Below are positions 18,564-26,084 of a stretch of 64,000 nucleotides of DNA, in pieces. Each line of letters opens with the position of its first letter. Position 1 is the first letter of the stretch. Origin of the DNA: Leisingera caerulea DSM 24564 (GTDB lineage Bacteria > Pseudomonadota > Alphaproteobacteria > Rhodobacterales > Rhodobacteraceae). Under the pieces are notes generated by a model. It had not been told where the DNA came from, searched no databases, and was given only the letters and a program-made list of their open reading frames with translations. Both the position numbers and the translations under genes were made by a program. The DNA lies in the NCBI RefSeq assembly GCF_000473325.1, contig NZ_KI421513.1:2489217-2553216 (forward strand). The letters are read 5' to 3'.

Positions 18564-19856
18564 TCAGGTCACCAGCCGTAACTGTTGCCGCGGTGCCGCT
18601 GTGCCCAGGCGCAGCGCGTCATAGGGATCCTCCTGTGCCAGCATCATATCCGCCACCTGGCGCAGCAGCTGGCGGCGCCCCTCCCGCGAATAATACCCTC
18701 CCGGCACTTGCGAAGTTTCCAGCAGGAAGCGGCGGTAATCTTTGTAGGCGCGGCTGTCGGGGCGGCAGGCGGCGGCGAAGAATTCCGTCAGCGGCTGCTC
18801 CGAAACAAATTCCGGCTTGCCATAGACCGCGCGCCCGAACACCCGCAGCGGGATGCCGCGCCACAGCACCTGCTGGCCGGCGGTGGAGTTGACGGTCACC
18901 GCGGTGCGTGCCTCGTTCAGCAGCTGCGCCAGCTTGCCGCCGCGCACGTAATGTACCCGGCCGGCGATGCCGTGCTCCCGCGCCAGCCGCCGCAGGGTGC
19001 GGCGCACCTGGGCGCGGCCATCCTCCAGCGGGTGCGCCTTGATCACCAAGTGATGGTGGAGCGGAGCGCCTTTGGCAAAGCCGCCGATCACTTCCGCCAG
19101 GAAATCGCCCATGCTGCTGAAGGGGGAGTGCATCTGGAAGGAGCTGTCATGCTCCAGCTGCAGCAGCGCCAGATGGTAGGGGAAGCCGCCGTTGCGGATG
19201 CGCTGCTCCGCCAGGCGCCGCTCCAGCGCCTGCGCGGGCATCAGCACCAAGCGCTTGAGGTAGAGCTGGAATTCCTTGGTTACCGGCAGCGCCCGGTGCG
19301 GCCGGAAGTGGCGGTACTTGCGGTTCCGGAACATGACAAACCAGTGGTACAGCGCGCCATAGAAGACATGCTGACGCATATCGCCCCAATGCGCCGGCGG
19401 CAGCGGCGCTTCCACGTCGGACAGCGCCAGCGCCTCCTGCATTTGCGGCACGGTCATGTCCATCAGGCGTGAGTGTCCATTGGCGCCGCCGCGCTCATAA
19501 GTCACCCAGTAGGGGCGCAGATAGCCTTCCTCAAACACATGCACAGTCAGGCCGCGCTGCCGTGCCGCCGCGACTGCGGCGGCGTGAACCGGGCGGGTGT
19601 CGCCATACAGCACGATGTCGGTGATGCCGCGGCTGTCCAGCAGCCCGGCCAGCACCTCAGGCCACTCCTGTTGTGTCCCGGTGAACGGAATATAGCTGTC
19701 CCTGCCGCGCCAGAAGGCCTGGTCGCCTGCATTGAACCCGACCCGCGCCACTTCGCAGCCCGCGGCCCGCAGCAGTTTGCCGAGGGCTGCGAAAAACGGC
19801 CCGTGCGGGCCTTGCAGGAACAGAAAGCTCCGGTCTGGTGCAGGTTTCTGGGGCAT
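18564..19856 (-). CDS. kpsS: Capsule polysaccharide protein KpsS (Kdo transferase)
   Basis: This protein of about 430 residues matches KpsS, which adds the first Kdo to phosphatidylglycerol and so starts the capsule linker. Supporting segments are FLFLQGPHGPFFAALGKLL at the N-terminus, VFEEGYLRPYWVTYERGG in the middle, and VTVNSTAGQQVLWRGIPLRVFG followed by GKPEFV near the C-terminus. It is first in the minus-strand capsule set. The start is ATG 19856; a GTG one codon earlier is possible. No strong ribosome binding site is visible for either. Confidence 0.9.
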   Translation of the reverse strand: MPQKPAPDRSFLFLQGPHGPFFAALGKLLRAAGCEVARVGFNAGDQAFWRGRDSYIPFTGTQQEWPEVLAGLLDSRGITDIVLYGDTRPVHAAAVAAARQRGLTVHVFEEGYLRPYWVTYERGGANGHSRLMDMTVPQMQEALALSDVEAPLPPAHWGDMRQHVFYGALYHWFVMFRNRKYRHFRPHRALPVTKEFQLYLKRLVLMPAQALERRLAEQRIRNGGFPYHLALLQLEHDSSFQMHSPFSSMGDFLAEVIGGFAKGAPLHHHLVIKAHPLEDGRAQVRRTLRRLAREHGIAGRVHYVRGGKLAQLLNEARTAVTVNSTAGQQVLWRGIPLRVFGRAVYGKPEFVSEQPLTEFFAAACRPDSRAYKDYRRFLLETSQVPGGYYSREGRRQLLRQVADMMLAQEDPYDALRLGTAAPRQQLRLVT

Positions 19857-20021
19857 CACAGGGGGCTGAACTCGAAAAACTAAGATATGGATCGGATAAT
19901 ATTTCAGTGCGGCGAAACTAAGGCTTCAGCGGGGGAGATGGCAAGCCGGGGCTTGTGAAGACCGCACGGCTTGGCTACCTCTGCCGCAGGATAGACTTTG
20001 CACCGGGCGGGGAGCGCACTC

Positions 20022-20609
20022 ATGTTCACAGGCATCATCACTGACGTTGGCACCATCGCCGAACTGGAGCAGCAGGGCGACCTGCGGGCGCGGATCCGCA
20101 CGGGCTATGACACGGCCACCATCGACATCGGCGCTTCGATCGCCTCGGACGGTGTCTGCCTGACGGTGATCGCACTGGGCGATGACTGGTACGACGTGCA
20201 GGTCTCGGCCGAAACTGTCTCCAAGACCAACCTCGGCGCCTGGACCGTAGGCAAACGGGTCAACCTGGAGCGTGCGCTGAAAGTGGGCGACGAATTGGGC
20301 GGCCATATCGTGTCCGGGCATGTGGACGGCGTCGCCGAAGTTGTGGCAATGACGGACGAGGGCGACAGCACCCGCGTCACCCTGCGCGCACCAGAGGCGC
20401 TGGCCCGCTTCATCGCCCCCAAGGGCTCGGTGGCGCTGAACGGCACCTCGCTGACGGTAAACGATGTGGACGGCTGCGATTTCGGCATCAACTTCATCCC
20501 GCACACCAAGGACGTCACCACCTGGGGCGATGTGAAGACCGGGGACCGCATCAACCTGGAGATCGACACCCTGGCCCGCTACGTCGCCCGGCTGCACGAA
20601 GCCGGATAA
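20022..20609 (+). CDS. ribE: Riboflavin synthase alpha chain
   Basis: Riboflavin synthase dismutates two 6,7-dimethyl-8-ribityllumazine molecules into riboflavin. The family start MFTGIITDVG is exact, and the two lumazine-binding barrels are visible as internal repeats (ASDGVCLTVIAL and NGTSLTVNDVDG; GGHIVSGHVDG). At 195 aa the length is normal. ATG 20022 is preceded by GGGGAG, and an in-frame ATG at 19998 is ignored because it would add residues before the invariant MFTG. The gene is isolated from ribD by the capsule block. Confidence 0.97.
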   Translation: MFTGIITDVGTIAELEQQGDLRARIRTGYDTATIDIGASIASDGVCLTVIALGDDWYDVQVSAETVSKTNLGAWTVGKRVNLERALKVGDELGGHIVSGHVDGVAEVVAMTDEGDSTRVTLRAPEALARFIAPKGSVALNGTSLTVNDVDGCDFGINFIPHTKDVTTWGDVKTGDRINLEIDTLARYVARLHEAG

Positions 20610-20620
20610 CAGCGCCGGTC

Positions 20621-20648
20621 ATTTATTTTTCCCGAAATACTCCGGGGT
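20621..20648 (-). repeat. Intergenic AGTATTT-type repeat, copy 2
   Basis: Read on the minus strand this gives CCCCGGAGTATTTCGGG followed by AAAAATAAA, close to the motif at 785-817. It lies 12 bases after the ribE stop. A T-rich run in front of the ribE-proximal end could help termination, but no stable stem precedes it. Confidence 0.5.
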
Positions 20649-20750
20649 GAGGCCGCCAGGCCGAGGGGCAGCGCCCCTTATGCGCTGGCGGTCAGCGCGC
20701 TCCCGCCCCTTTGGACTGCATCGCAGATGCCGTCAAAAGCGTTGGGCCGG

Positions 20751-20772
20751 GCGCGCCGCCATGGCGGCGCGC
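20751..20772 (-). terminator. 22-base perfect palindrome after the hydroxyproline gene
   Basis: A perfect 22-base GC-rich palindrome lies immediately 3' of the minus-strand stop at 20774. It has no loop and no following T run, so it is terminator-like at best. It separates the convergent ribE and racemase-family genes. Confidence 0.5.
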
Positions 20773-20773
20773 G

Positions 20774-21826
20774 TCACCACATGTCGCCGACGGTATAGCC
20801 CGCGGGGAACGGGTCGCTGGGATCCAGCGTGTAGCTGGAGAGGCCATAAATCCAGCCCTGACCGGACAGTGTCGGGACAATGGCCTTGTACGGCCCCACC
20901 TGCGTCTCCTCGACAATCCGCCCGGTGAAGGTGGTGCCAAGCGGCCCGGCGTTCGCATAGTCCTGCCCGATGCCCAGCAGCCCGCGCGCATGCAGCACCG
21001 CCATCTTGGCGCAGGTGCCGGTGCCGCAGGGCGAGCGGTCGAGGATACCGCTGGCATCCTGCGGGCGCTCCGGGTTGAAGGGGCCGGTGGAAATGGTAAT
21101 TGCCCCGCGCCCGTGGGTGCCCTCCGCCACCGGCAGCCCCCATAGGTTGGTGATCGTCGGACCGGTGATCTCAGGGTTTTCGGGATGCACCACGGGCAGC
21201 TGCTCCGCGGCGGCGTGGCGGATGGCTTCCGAAACCCGCACAATCTCCGCGCCGTTGTCCGCGTCCAGCGCGACACCCAGGCGTTCGGCCCCGGCCAGCA
21301 CAAAGAACATGCCGCCCCAGGCCACATCCACACTGACAGTGCCGAGCCCCGCCACCTCCACCTGCGCATCCAGATGCACGGCGAAGGCGGGCACGTTCCT
21401 GAATGCCACCCGTGTGACCTTGCCGTCCCGGCAGTCAGCCCGCACCCGGATCAGCCCGGCAGGGGCCTCCAGCACCAGCTCCGTCACCGGCTCTGTCATT
21501 GGCACGATGCCGGTCTCCAGCAGCACCGTCACCACGCAGATCGTGTTGGAGCCGGACATCGGCGGGTACTCTGTCTGCTCGAAGATGATGAAACCCGCAT
21601 CGGCCTCCGGGTGGCAGGGCGGCACGATGGCATTGCCGCACAGGCCGGGATTGCCGCGCGGCTCGCGCAGCATCGTGAGGCGGATGTCGTCATGGTTGGC
21701 GGCCATGTCCTGCATCTTCTCGAACACCGAATTGCCCCGCAGCAGGGGCATGCCGCCGGTGATCACCCGGCCCGGCTCGCCCTCGGCATGAGCCTCGACC
21801 GCCTGCAGTATGCGGGATGCGCGCAT
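20774..21826 (-). CDS. Proline racemase-family enzyme (hydroxyproline epimerase/dehydratase type)
   Basis: This 350-residue protein belongs to the proline racemase superfamily. The first catalytic position, Cys in true racemases, is Ser91 here (MSGSNTICV); the second is intact at Cys267 (DRSPCGTGTCAKMA). A Ser/Cys pair has been linked to 4-hydroxyproline 2-epimerase and trans-3-hydroxyproline dehydratase-type enzymes, so free-proline racemisation is unlikely. ATG 21826 has GGGAGGA 8 bases upstream. No hydroxyproline transporter or oxidase is adjacent. It sits divergently from ribBX, between riboflavin genes. Confidence 0.88.
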   Translation of the reverse strand: MRASRILQAVEAHAEGEPGRVITGGMPLLRGNSVFEKMQDMAANHDDIRLTMLREPRGNPGLCGNAIVPPCHPEADAGFIIFEQTEYPPMSGSNTICVVTVLLETGIVPMTEPVTELVLEAPAGLIRVRADCRDGKVTRVAFRNVPAFAVHLDAQVEVAGLGTVSVDVAWGGMFFVLAGAERLGVALDADNGAEIVRVSEAIRHAAAEQLPVVHPENPEITGPTITNLWGLPVAEGTHGRGAITISTGPFNPERPQDASGILDRSPCGTGTCAKMAVLHARGLLGIGQDYANAGPLGTTFTGRIVEETQVGPYKAIVPTLSGQGWIYGLSSYTLDPSDPFPAGYTVGDMW

Positions 21827-22020
21827 GTCTGGTCCTCCCAACCCATTGATGCTTGACTCTGAGATTGGATCCAAAGCAACTTGTGCACAGATGCACAGGG
21901 CGCGTCCAGACCCCTTGTTGCCGTTTGCGGGACTGGCATTTGCTGCCGGCCTGGGCTATCTGGCTGGGAAAGAACCCGCAGTGCCAGGCGTGCTGCCCAC
22001 GCACATCGAAAGGCTGCCAT

Positions 22021-23148
22021 ATGAGCTTTGAAACACCGGGGCCGGTTGAGGCGCAACTGCGCGATGCAATCAGCCCGATTGAAGAGATCATCGAAGAGGC
22101 CCGCCAGGGCCGCATGTTCATCCTTGTCGACCACGAGGACCGCGAGAACGAAGGCGACCTGGTGATCCCGGCGCAGCACGCCGATGCCGCCGCGATCAAC
22201 TTCATGGCCACCCACGGCCGCGGGCTGATCTGCCTGACGATGCCCGCGGAGCGGATCGAGGAGCTGGGCCTGCCGATGATGGCGCTGCACAACTCCTCGC
22301 GCCACGAAACCGCCTTTACCGTGTCGATCGAGGCCCGCGAGGGCGTCTCCACCGGCATTTCCGCCGCCGACCGCGCGCTGACCGTGGCCACCGCCATCGA
22401 TCCGGAGAAGACCGCCGCCGACATCGCCACCCCCGGCCATGTCTTCCCGCTGCGCGCGCGCCGGGGCGGAGTGCTGGTCCGTGCAGGCCACACGGAGGCC
22501 GGCTGCGATGTGGCGCGTCTGGCGGGCCATTACCCGTCGTCGGTGATCTGCGAGATCATGAAGGAAGACGGCACCATGGCGCGGCTGCCCGATCTGGTCG
22601 AATACGCGCAAAAGCACGGGCTGAAGATCGGCACCATTTCCGACCTGATCACCTACCGCGCCCGCAACGACAACCTGGTGGTGGAAACCTCGCGCGAGAC
22701 CGTGACTTCGGAAATCGGCGGCGAGTGGGAAATGCGGCTGTTTACCGATCAGACCCACGGTATTGAGCATGTGGTGATGATCAAGGGCGACATTACCACG
22801 CCAGAGCCGGTACTGGTGCGGACCCACGCACTGCATGAGGCGACAGATATCCTGGGTCTCGGCCCCAAGTCAGCCCGCCAGCTGCCGCGCGCGATGGAGA
22901 TCATTGCCGAAGAGGGCCGCGGTGTGGTGACCCTGTTCCGCCAGCCGCGCAATGCGCTTTATGCCAATGAGGACGAAGGCCCGCGCACCGTGACCATCAA
23001 GCAGACCGGCATCGGTGCCCAGATCCTGTCGGGCCTGGGCCTGCATGAGCTGGTCCTGCTGACCGACTCGCCCTCGACCAAATACGTCGGGCTGGACGCC
23101 TATGGCCTGTCCATCACCGGCAGCCGCCCCATTCTGAAGGACTCCTGA
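22021..23148 (+). CDS. ribBX: DHBP synthase with degenerate GTP cyclohydrolase II domain (RibBX type)
   Basis: The N-terminal domain (about residues 20-215) is 3,4-dihydroxy-2-butanone 4-phosphate synthase, with DHEDRENEGD at residues 38-47 and the HTEAGCDVARLAG motif. The C-terminal domain (about 235-375) is related to GTP cyclohydrolase II but has lost its zinc cysteines (VRTHALHEATDILGLG), and RQEGRGIGL is replaced by FRQPRNALY. This is the RibBX variant known in Proteobacteria, so a separate cyclohydrolase must be encoded elsewhere. ATG 22021 begins the natural domain. ribH follows 1 base later. Confidence 0.9.
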   Translation: MSFETPGPVEAQLRDAISPIEEIIEEARQGRMFILVDHEDRENEGDLVIPAQHADAAAINFMATHGRGLICLTMPAERIEELGLPMMALHNSSRHETAFTVSIEAREGVSTGISAADRALTVATAIDPEKTAADIATPGHVFPLRARRGGVLVRAGHTEAGCDVARLAGHYPSSVICEIMKEDGTMARLPDLVEYAQKHGLKIGTISDLITYRARNDNLVVETSRETVTSEIGGEWEMRLFTDQTHGIEHVVMIKGDITTPEPVLVRTHALHEATDILGLGPKSARQLPRAMEIIAEEGRGVVTLFRQPRNALYANEDEGPRTVTIKQTGIGAQILSGLGLHELVLLTDSPSTKYVGLDAYGLSITGSRPILKDS

Positions 23149-23149
23149 T

Positions 23150-23701
23150 ATGGCCGGACATGAAACCCATTACACCCTGCCGCGGGCCGAGTTCGACAAG
23201 CCGGTGAAGCTGCTGATCGTTGTCGCGCCCTACTATAAGGATATTGCCGACAATCTGGTCGCAGGCGCCGCCGCCGAGATCGAGGCCGCAGGCGGCACAT
23301 TCGAGGTTGTCGAAGTGCCCGGCGCGCTGGAAGTGCCGACCGCGATAGCGATTGCCGACCGCACGTCCAACTTCGACGGCTACGTGGCATTGGGCTGCGT
23401 GATCCGCGGCGAGACCACCCACTATGACACCGTCTGCAACGACAGCTCCCGCGCGATTCAGCTGATGGGCCTGCAGGGCTTGTGCATCGGCAACGGCATC
23501 CTGACCGTGGAAAACCGCAAGCAAGCGGAAGTGCGCGCAGATACTGCCGATCAGAACAAAGGCGGCGGCGCGGCAGCTGCGGCCTTGCATCTGATCGCTC
23601 TCACGCGTAAGTGGGGCGCCCAGACCAAAGGCATCGGCTTCAAGGCGCCCGCAGGGGCGTATCAGATTGCCGGTACAGACAACGGATCCACCAGCGCATG
23701 A
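23150..23701 (+). CDS. ribH: 6,7-dimethyl-8-ribityllumazine synthase
   Basis: Lumazine synthase joins the RibD/phosphatase product with the RibB product. The catalytic His91 is visible in GCVIRGETTHYDTVCN, and PGALEVPTAI marks the substrate loop. At 183 aa it is longer than the usual 150-160, due to a C-terminal tail after RKWG (about 30 residues, Gly/Ala/Thr-rich). It is one base after ribBX and overlaps nusB by 4 bases (ATGA), as in many alphaproteobacteria. Confidence 0.96.
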   Translation: MAGHETHYTLPRAEFDKPVKLLIVVAPYYKDIADNLVAGAAAEIEAAGGTFEVVEVPGALEVPTAIAIADRTSNFDGYVALGCVIRGETTHYDTVCNDSSRAIQLMGLQGLCIGNGILTVENRKQAEVRADTADQNKGGGAAAAALHLIALTRKWGAQTKGIGFKAPAGAYQIAGTDNGSTSA

Positions 23702-24180
23702 GCACCCAGGACAGCCGCCCCAAGGGCAATGGCAAGAATCAAATGAGATCGGCAGCGCGGCTTTATGCGCTGCAGGCGCTGTTCCAGATGGAGCAGAGCA
23801 GCCAGACCTTTGACCAGGTGATCGTCGAGTTCGAGGACCACCGGTTCGGCGCTGTCTACGAAGGTGACGAAATGGCGGAAGGCGACACCAAGGTCTTCCG
23901 CAAGCTGGTGCGCGAGGCCGTGAACCATCAGGCCCGGATCGACCAGATGACCGACCGCGCCCTGGTGGCGAAATGGCCGATTGCCCGGATCGACCCGACC
24001 CTGCGGGCGCTGTTCCGCGCGGCGGGGGCTGAGCTGACCCAGTCCGACACCCCGCCCAAGGTGGTGATCAACGAGTTCGTCGACATCGCCCGCGCCTTCT
24101 TTCCCGAAGGCAAGGAGCCGAAGTTCGTCAATGCCGTGCTCGACCACATGGCGCGTGAAGCCAAGCCGGAAGCGTTCTGA
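23698..24180 (+). CDS. nusB: Transcription antitermination factor NusB
   Basis: NusB binds boxA RNA with NusE/S10 during rRNA antitermination. The helical family signatures are visible: SAARLYALQALFQMEQS at the start, LRALFRAAGAEL, and VVINEFVDIARAFFPEGKEPKFVNAVLD at the end. At 160 aa the length is normal. ATG 23698 overlaps the ribH stop, and the ribH-nusB pairing is widespread. A strong terminator follows. Confidence 0.96.
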   Translation: MSTQDSRPKGNGKNQMRSAARLYALQALFQMEQSSQTFDQVIVEFEDHRFGAVYEGDEMAEGDTKVFRKLVREAVNHQARIDQMTDRALVAKWPIARIDPTLRALFRAAGAELTQSDTPPKVVINEFVDIARAFFPEGKEPKFVNAVLDHMAREAKPEAF

Positions 24181-24210
24181 GGCTGTCCGGTAAGGGTTTC
24201 GAAGTTGAAA

Positions 24211-24238
24211 AGGCGCGCCGCAGGGCGCGCTTTTTTGC
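24211..24238 (+). terminator. Intrinsic terminator after nusB
   Basis: A 7-bp stem GCGCGCC / GGCGCGC with a 4-base loop is followed by six T residues. It ends the ribBX-ribH-nusB transcript. Confidence 0.9.
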
Positions 24239-24351
24239 GTCAGGGGCAACCGGTTCGCAAAGGGTGCGACAAATTCCGCTCATCCCCTCCGGAACCGCTG
24301 GACGGCGCTGCAAAGGCTGATAACCTCAATTTGCAATTCTGGAGGACTCAG

Positions 24352-24681
24352 ATGCCTGAACTGGTTAAGATGTATATCCGCAATGTTGTGATCGGCTTTG
24401 GAATCGCCGCTGCCTTTGTCGCGGTTCTGTTGTGGTTCAATGTGATGAACCTCTGGTCGCTGGTCACCGCTTCGGATGCGGGGCTGCTGGCGGTGTTCCT
24501 GCTCTGGTTCATGCATGGCATCGTCTTTGCCGGGGTGCAGTTCGCCTGGGCGGTGATGGCGATGGCTGAGAAAGACGGCGGCCCCCGCCGCGGCACGCCT
24601 GTGGTGAATGACTTTCAGCCGGTCAAAGTGCCCGCTGAAAAGCCGTCTCAGGTACAGCGCCAGCTGCGCGCCCGCCGCTGA
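24352..24681 (+). CDS. Small inner-membrane protein, two TM segments
   Basis: This 109-residue protein has two predicted membrane helices (VVIGFGIAAAFVAVLLWF and GLLAVFLLWFMHGIVFAGVQFAW), followed by a cytosolic Lys/Arg-rich tail (RRGTPVVNDFQPVKVP). I do not recognise a named family. ATG 24352 is preceded by GGAGGA at 24341-24346, so translation is well supported. It is flanked by terminators on both sides and appears to be a single-gene transcript. Confidence 0.75.
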   Translation: MPELVKMYIRNVVIGFGIAAAFVAVLLWFNVMNLWSLVTASDAGLLAVFLLWFMHGIVFAGVQFAWAVMAMAEKDGGPRRGTPVVNDFQPVKVPAEKPSQVQRQLRARR

Positions 24682-24705
24682 CCCGCAGACATACGGACAT
24701 CCGAA

Positions 24706-24740
24706 CCGCGCTTTCCTGACGGAGGGCGCGGATTTCTTTT
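24706..24740 (+). terminator. Probable terminator, 11-bp stem
   Basis: Arms at 24706-24716 and 24721-24731 pair over 11 bp (two G-T pairs) around a TGAC loop, followed by ATTTCTTTT. It lies 25 bases after the stop of the small membrane protein. Confidence 0.75.
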
Positions 24741-25008
24741 GCGTAAAGGGGGGAGAAGCGGCGGGACCACCAGTCAACCGTGCGGCTTTGATTCCCGAGG
24801 ACCTGTATATACAGGTGGGCGCCAGGTAAACGGACCAGGATCCGGACAGAGCCAGCTCCCTCGGAATTGCTTAAGGCCACCGGAATGCTGCCTGTCACGA
24901 GAAGGGCAGAACCCGCCAAGGCCGTAAGTAAGCTGCCCGGTCCTTCGTTACAAGGGGGCGCAAGGCCCGGCTTCGTCATTTCCGGGCAAAACCGCGGGAT
25001 TGCAATTT
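24741..25008. other. Non-coding gap with 16-base palindrome and competing hairpins
   Basis: No gene is convincing in these 268 bases. At 24801-24816 there is a perfect 16-base palindrome (ACCTGTATATACAGGT). Further on, GGGCAG (24904-24909) can pair either with CTGCC at 24888-24892 or with CTGCCC at 24933-24938, which would give mutually exclusive hairpins. It does not match SRP RNA, 6S RNA, tmRNA or RNase P as I know them. It ends at the SOS box before mmcB. Confidence 0.45.
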
Positions 25009-25023
25009 GTTCACCAATTGTTC
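25009..25023 (+). promoter_or_regulatory. SOS box (alphaproteobacterial LexA site)
   Basis: The sequence GTTC-ACCAATT-GTTC matches the alphaproteobacterial LexA operator GTTC-N7-GTTC exactly. It ends 12 bases before the mmcB start codon, so bound LexA would block transcription start. This fits mmcB being a DNA damage gene. Confidence 0.88.
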
Positions 25024-25035
25024 ACATTCGCGCCC

Positions 25036-25518
25036 ATGATGGAAGATTTGCAGCCTGGACAAAAACTGGCCCGCGGGGTGTCGCGCTATCTGCGCTCGCT
25101 CGGATACGCGCCGCTGGAGGAATTCGTGCCCGCCCGCGGTTTGCGGGTGGACGTGATGGCGCTGGGGCCGAAGGGGGAGCTTTGGGTCATCGAATGCAAA
25201 TCCAGCCGCGCTGATTTCCAGGCTGACAGCAAATGGGAAGGCTATCTGGAATGGTGCGACCGCTATTTCTGGGCGGTGGATATGGATTTTCCCGCCGAAC
25301 TGCTGCCGGGCGGCACGGGGCTGATCATCGCTGATCCCTATGACGCGGAAATCATCCGCATGGCGCCGGAGGATAAGCTGCCGCCCGCCCGGCGCAAGAA
25401 GCTGGTGCAAAAGTTCGCCATGGACGCCGCACGCCGCCTGCAATTCCTGCGCGATCCGGTCCCGGGCAAGGACGGTCTGCTGCTCGGTGGAGCAGGGAAG
25501 GAAACGCCGGATATGTGA
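25036..25518 (+). CDS. mmcB: DNA repair protein MmcB family
   Basis: This 160-residue protein matches the MmcB family (formerly DUF3514), named in Caulobacter for a role in mitomycin C resistance. The fold resembles PD-(D/E)XK nucleases: the core RVDVMALGPKGELWVIECKSS contains Asp and E-C-K in the expected spacing (D ... ECK). The later WEGYLEWCDRYFWAVDMDFP is typical of the family. ATG 25036 (or 25039) begins right after the SOS box, so it should be induced by DNA damage. It stands alone. Confidence 0.9.
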   Translation: MMEDLQPGQKLARGVSRYLRSLGYAPLEEFVPARGLRVDVMALGPKGELWVIECKSSRADFQADSKWEGYLEWCDRYFWAVDMDFPAELLPGGTGLIIADPYDAEIIRMAPEDKLPPARRKKLVQKFAMDAARRLQFLRDPVPGKDGLLLGGAGKETPDM

Positions 25519-25524
25519 GGGCGG

Positions 25525-25809
25525 AGGGGCGGGGGCTCCCGCGCCCGCAGGTGCCCCGGCTGCGCCGGGCCCCCTTGGCAGCCTTGGGCCCGGCAGCGCG
25601 CCTTCGGCGCCCTGCCGGCGGTTGCGGACCCGCTCCGTCAGGCAACGGCAGTCTGCGTGCGGGGATCGCGCGCCACGTCACGATTGTCAGCTGCACCGGT
25701 CGCAAAGTCCGGGCCGGAGACAGCCCGGAGCAATCGTCCGGTTTGAGTGAACAGGCTCCAGGACTGAACACCGGCCTGAAAACAGGCGCGGCGGTTCTGG
25801 CGGCCTGGA
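25525..25809. other. GC-rich gap with short hairpins
   Basis: This convergent gap between mmcB and the DUF6324 gene is very GC-rich in its first half. It has several short inverted repeats, for example CCCGGC/GCCGGG-type arms around 25553-25575 and GCGCC-TTC-GGCGC near 25598-25610. A 100-codon frame across it has an Arg/Pro/Ala-rich composition and overlaps the next gene, so I regard it as spurious. No T run marks a classical terminator. Confidence 0.4.
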
Positions 25810-25995
25810 TCAGGTGATGCTGCGCGCTGCCTGGGCTGCTGCGCGGATTTCGTCGGCGATCTCGTCAGCCTCTTCCGGATCGAAGTCCATCGGGATTTCG
25901 GTGCCGCCGGCTTCAATGAAGATCCGCACCATGCCCTGATCGGTCGGGCCGATTTGCAGGTTTGCCTCGACGTCGCGTTCGGTGTTGATACTCAT
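25810..25995 (-). CDS. DUF6324 family protein
   Basis: This 61-residue acidic protein (ANLQIGPTDQGMVRIFIEAGG, then PMDFDPEEADEIADEIRAAA) matches what I remember as DUF6324, a short family of Rhodobacteraceae. It looks like a beta-hairpin followed by one helix and has no cysteine, signal or membrane segment. An AGGGAG-type ribosome binding site precedes ATG 25995. Function unknown. It is divergent from the downstream GNAT gene. Confidence 0.75.
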   Translation of the reverse strand: MSINTERDVEANLQIGPTDQGMVRIFIEAGGTEIPMDFDPEEADEIADEIRAAAQAARSIT

Positions 25996-26084
25996 CTTGC
26001 ACTCCCTAGCCGGTCAGCGGAATGCAGCCGGTGCTAGCCCGCCGCACGCTGAAAGGCAAGCCGCGTTTGCGCTACACTGGGGGT

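Noticed and set aside
21827..22020. Possible FMN riboswitch before ribBX
   Set aside because: None of the conserved RFN segments is present, and the gap has no matching five-stem layout.
24801..24816. lux box for a LuxR-type quorum regulator
   Set aside because: The ends ACCTGT/ACAGGT match, but the 20-base lux box has a longer centre and no LuxI/LuxR genes are nearby. It is kept only as a palindrome.
24821..24960. SRP (4.5S) RNA gene
   Set aside because: ACCAGGATCCGGA looks similar to the SRP core, but the GGAA loop and AGCAGCC side are absent.
25515..25817. 100-codon frame after mmcB
   Set aside because: Arg/Pro/Ala-rich, covers GC hairpins and overlaps the end of the DUF6324 gene.
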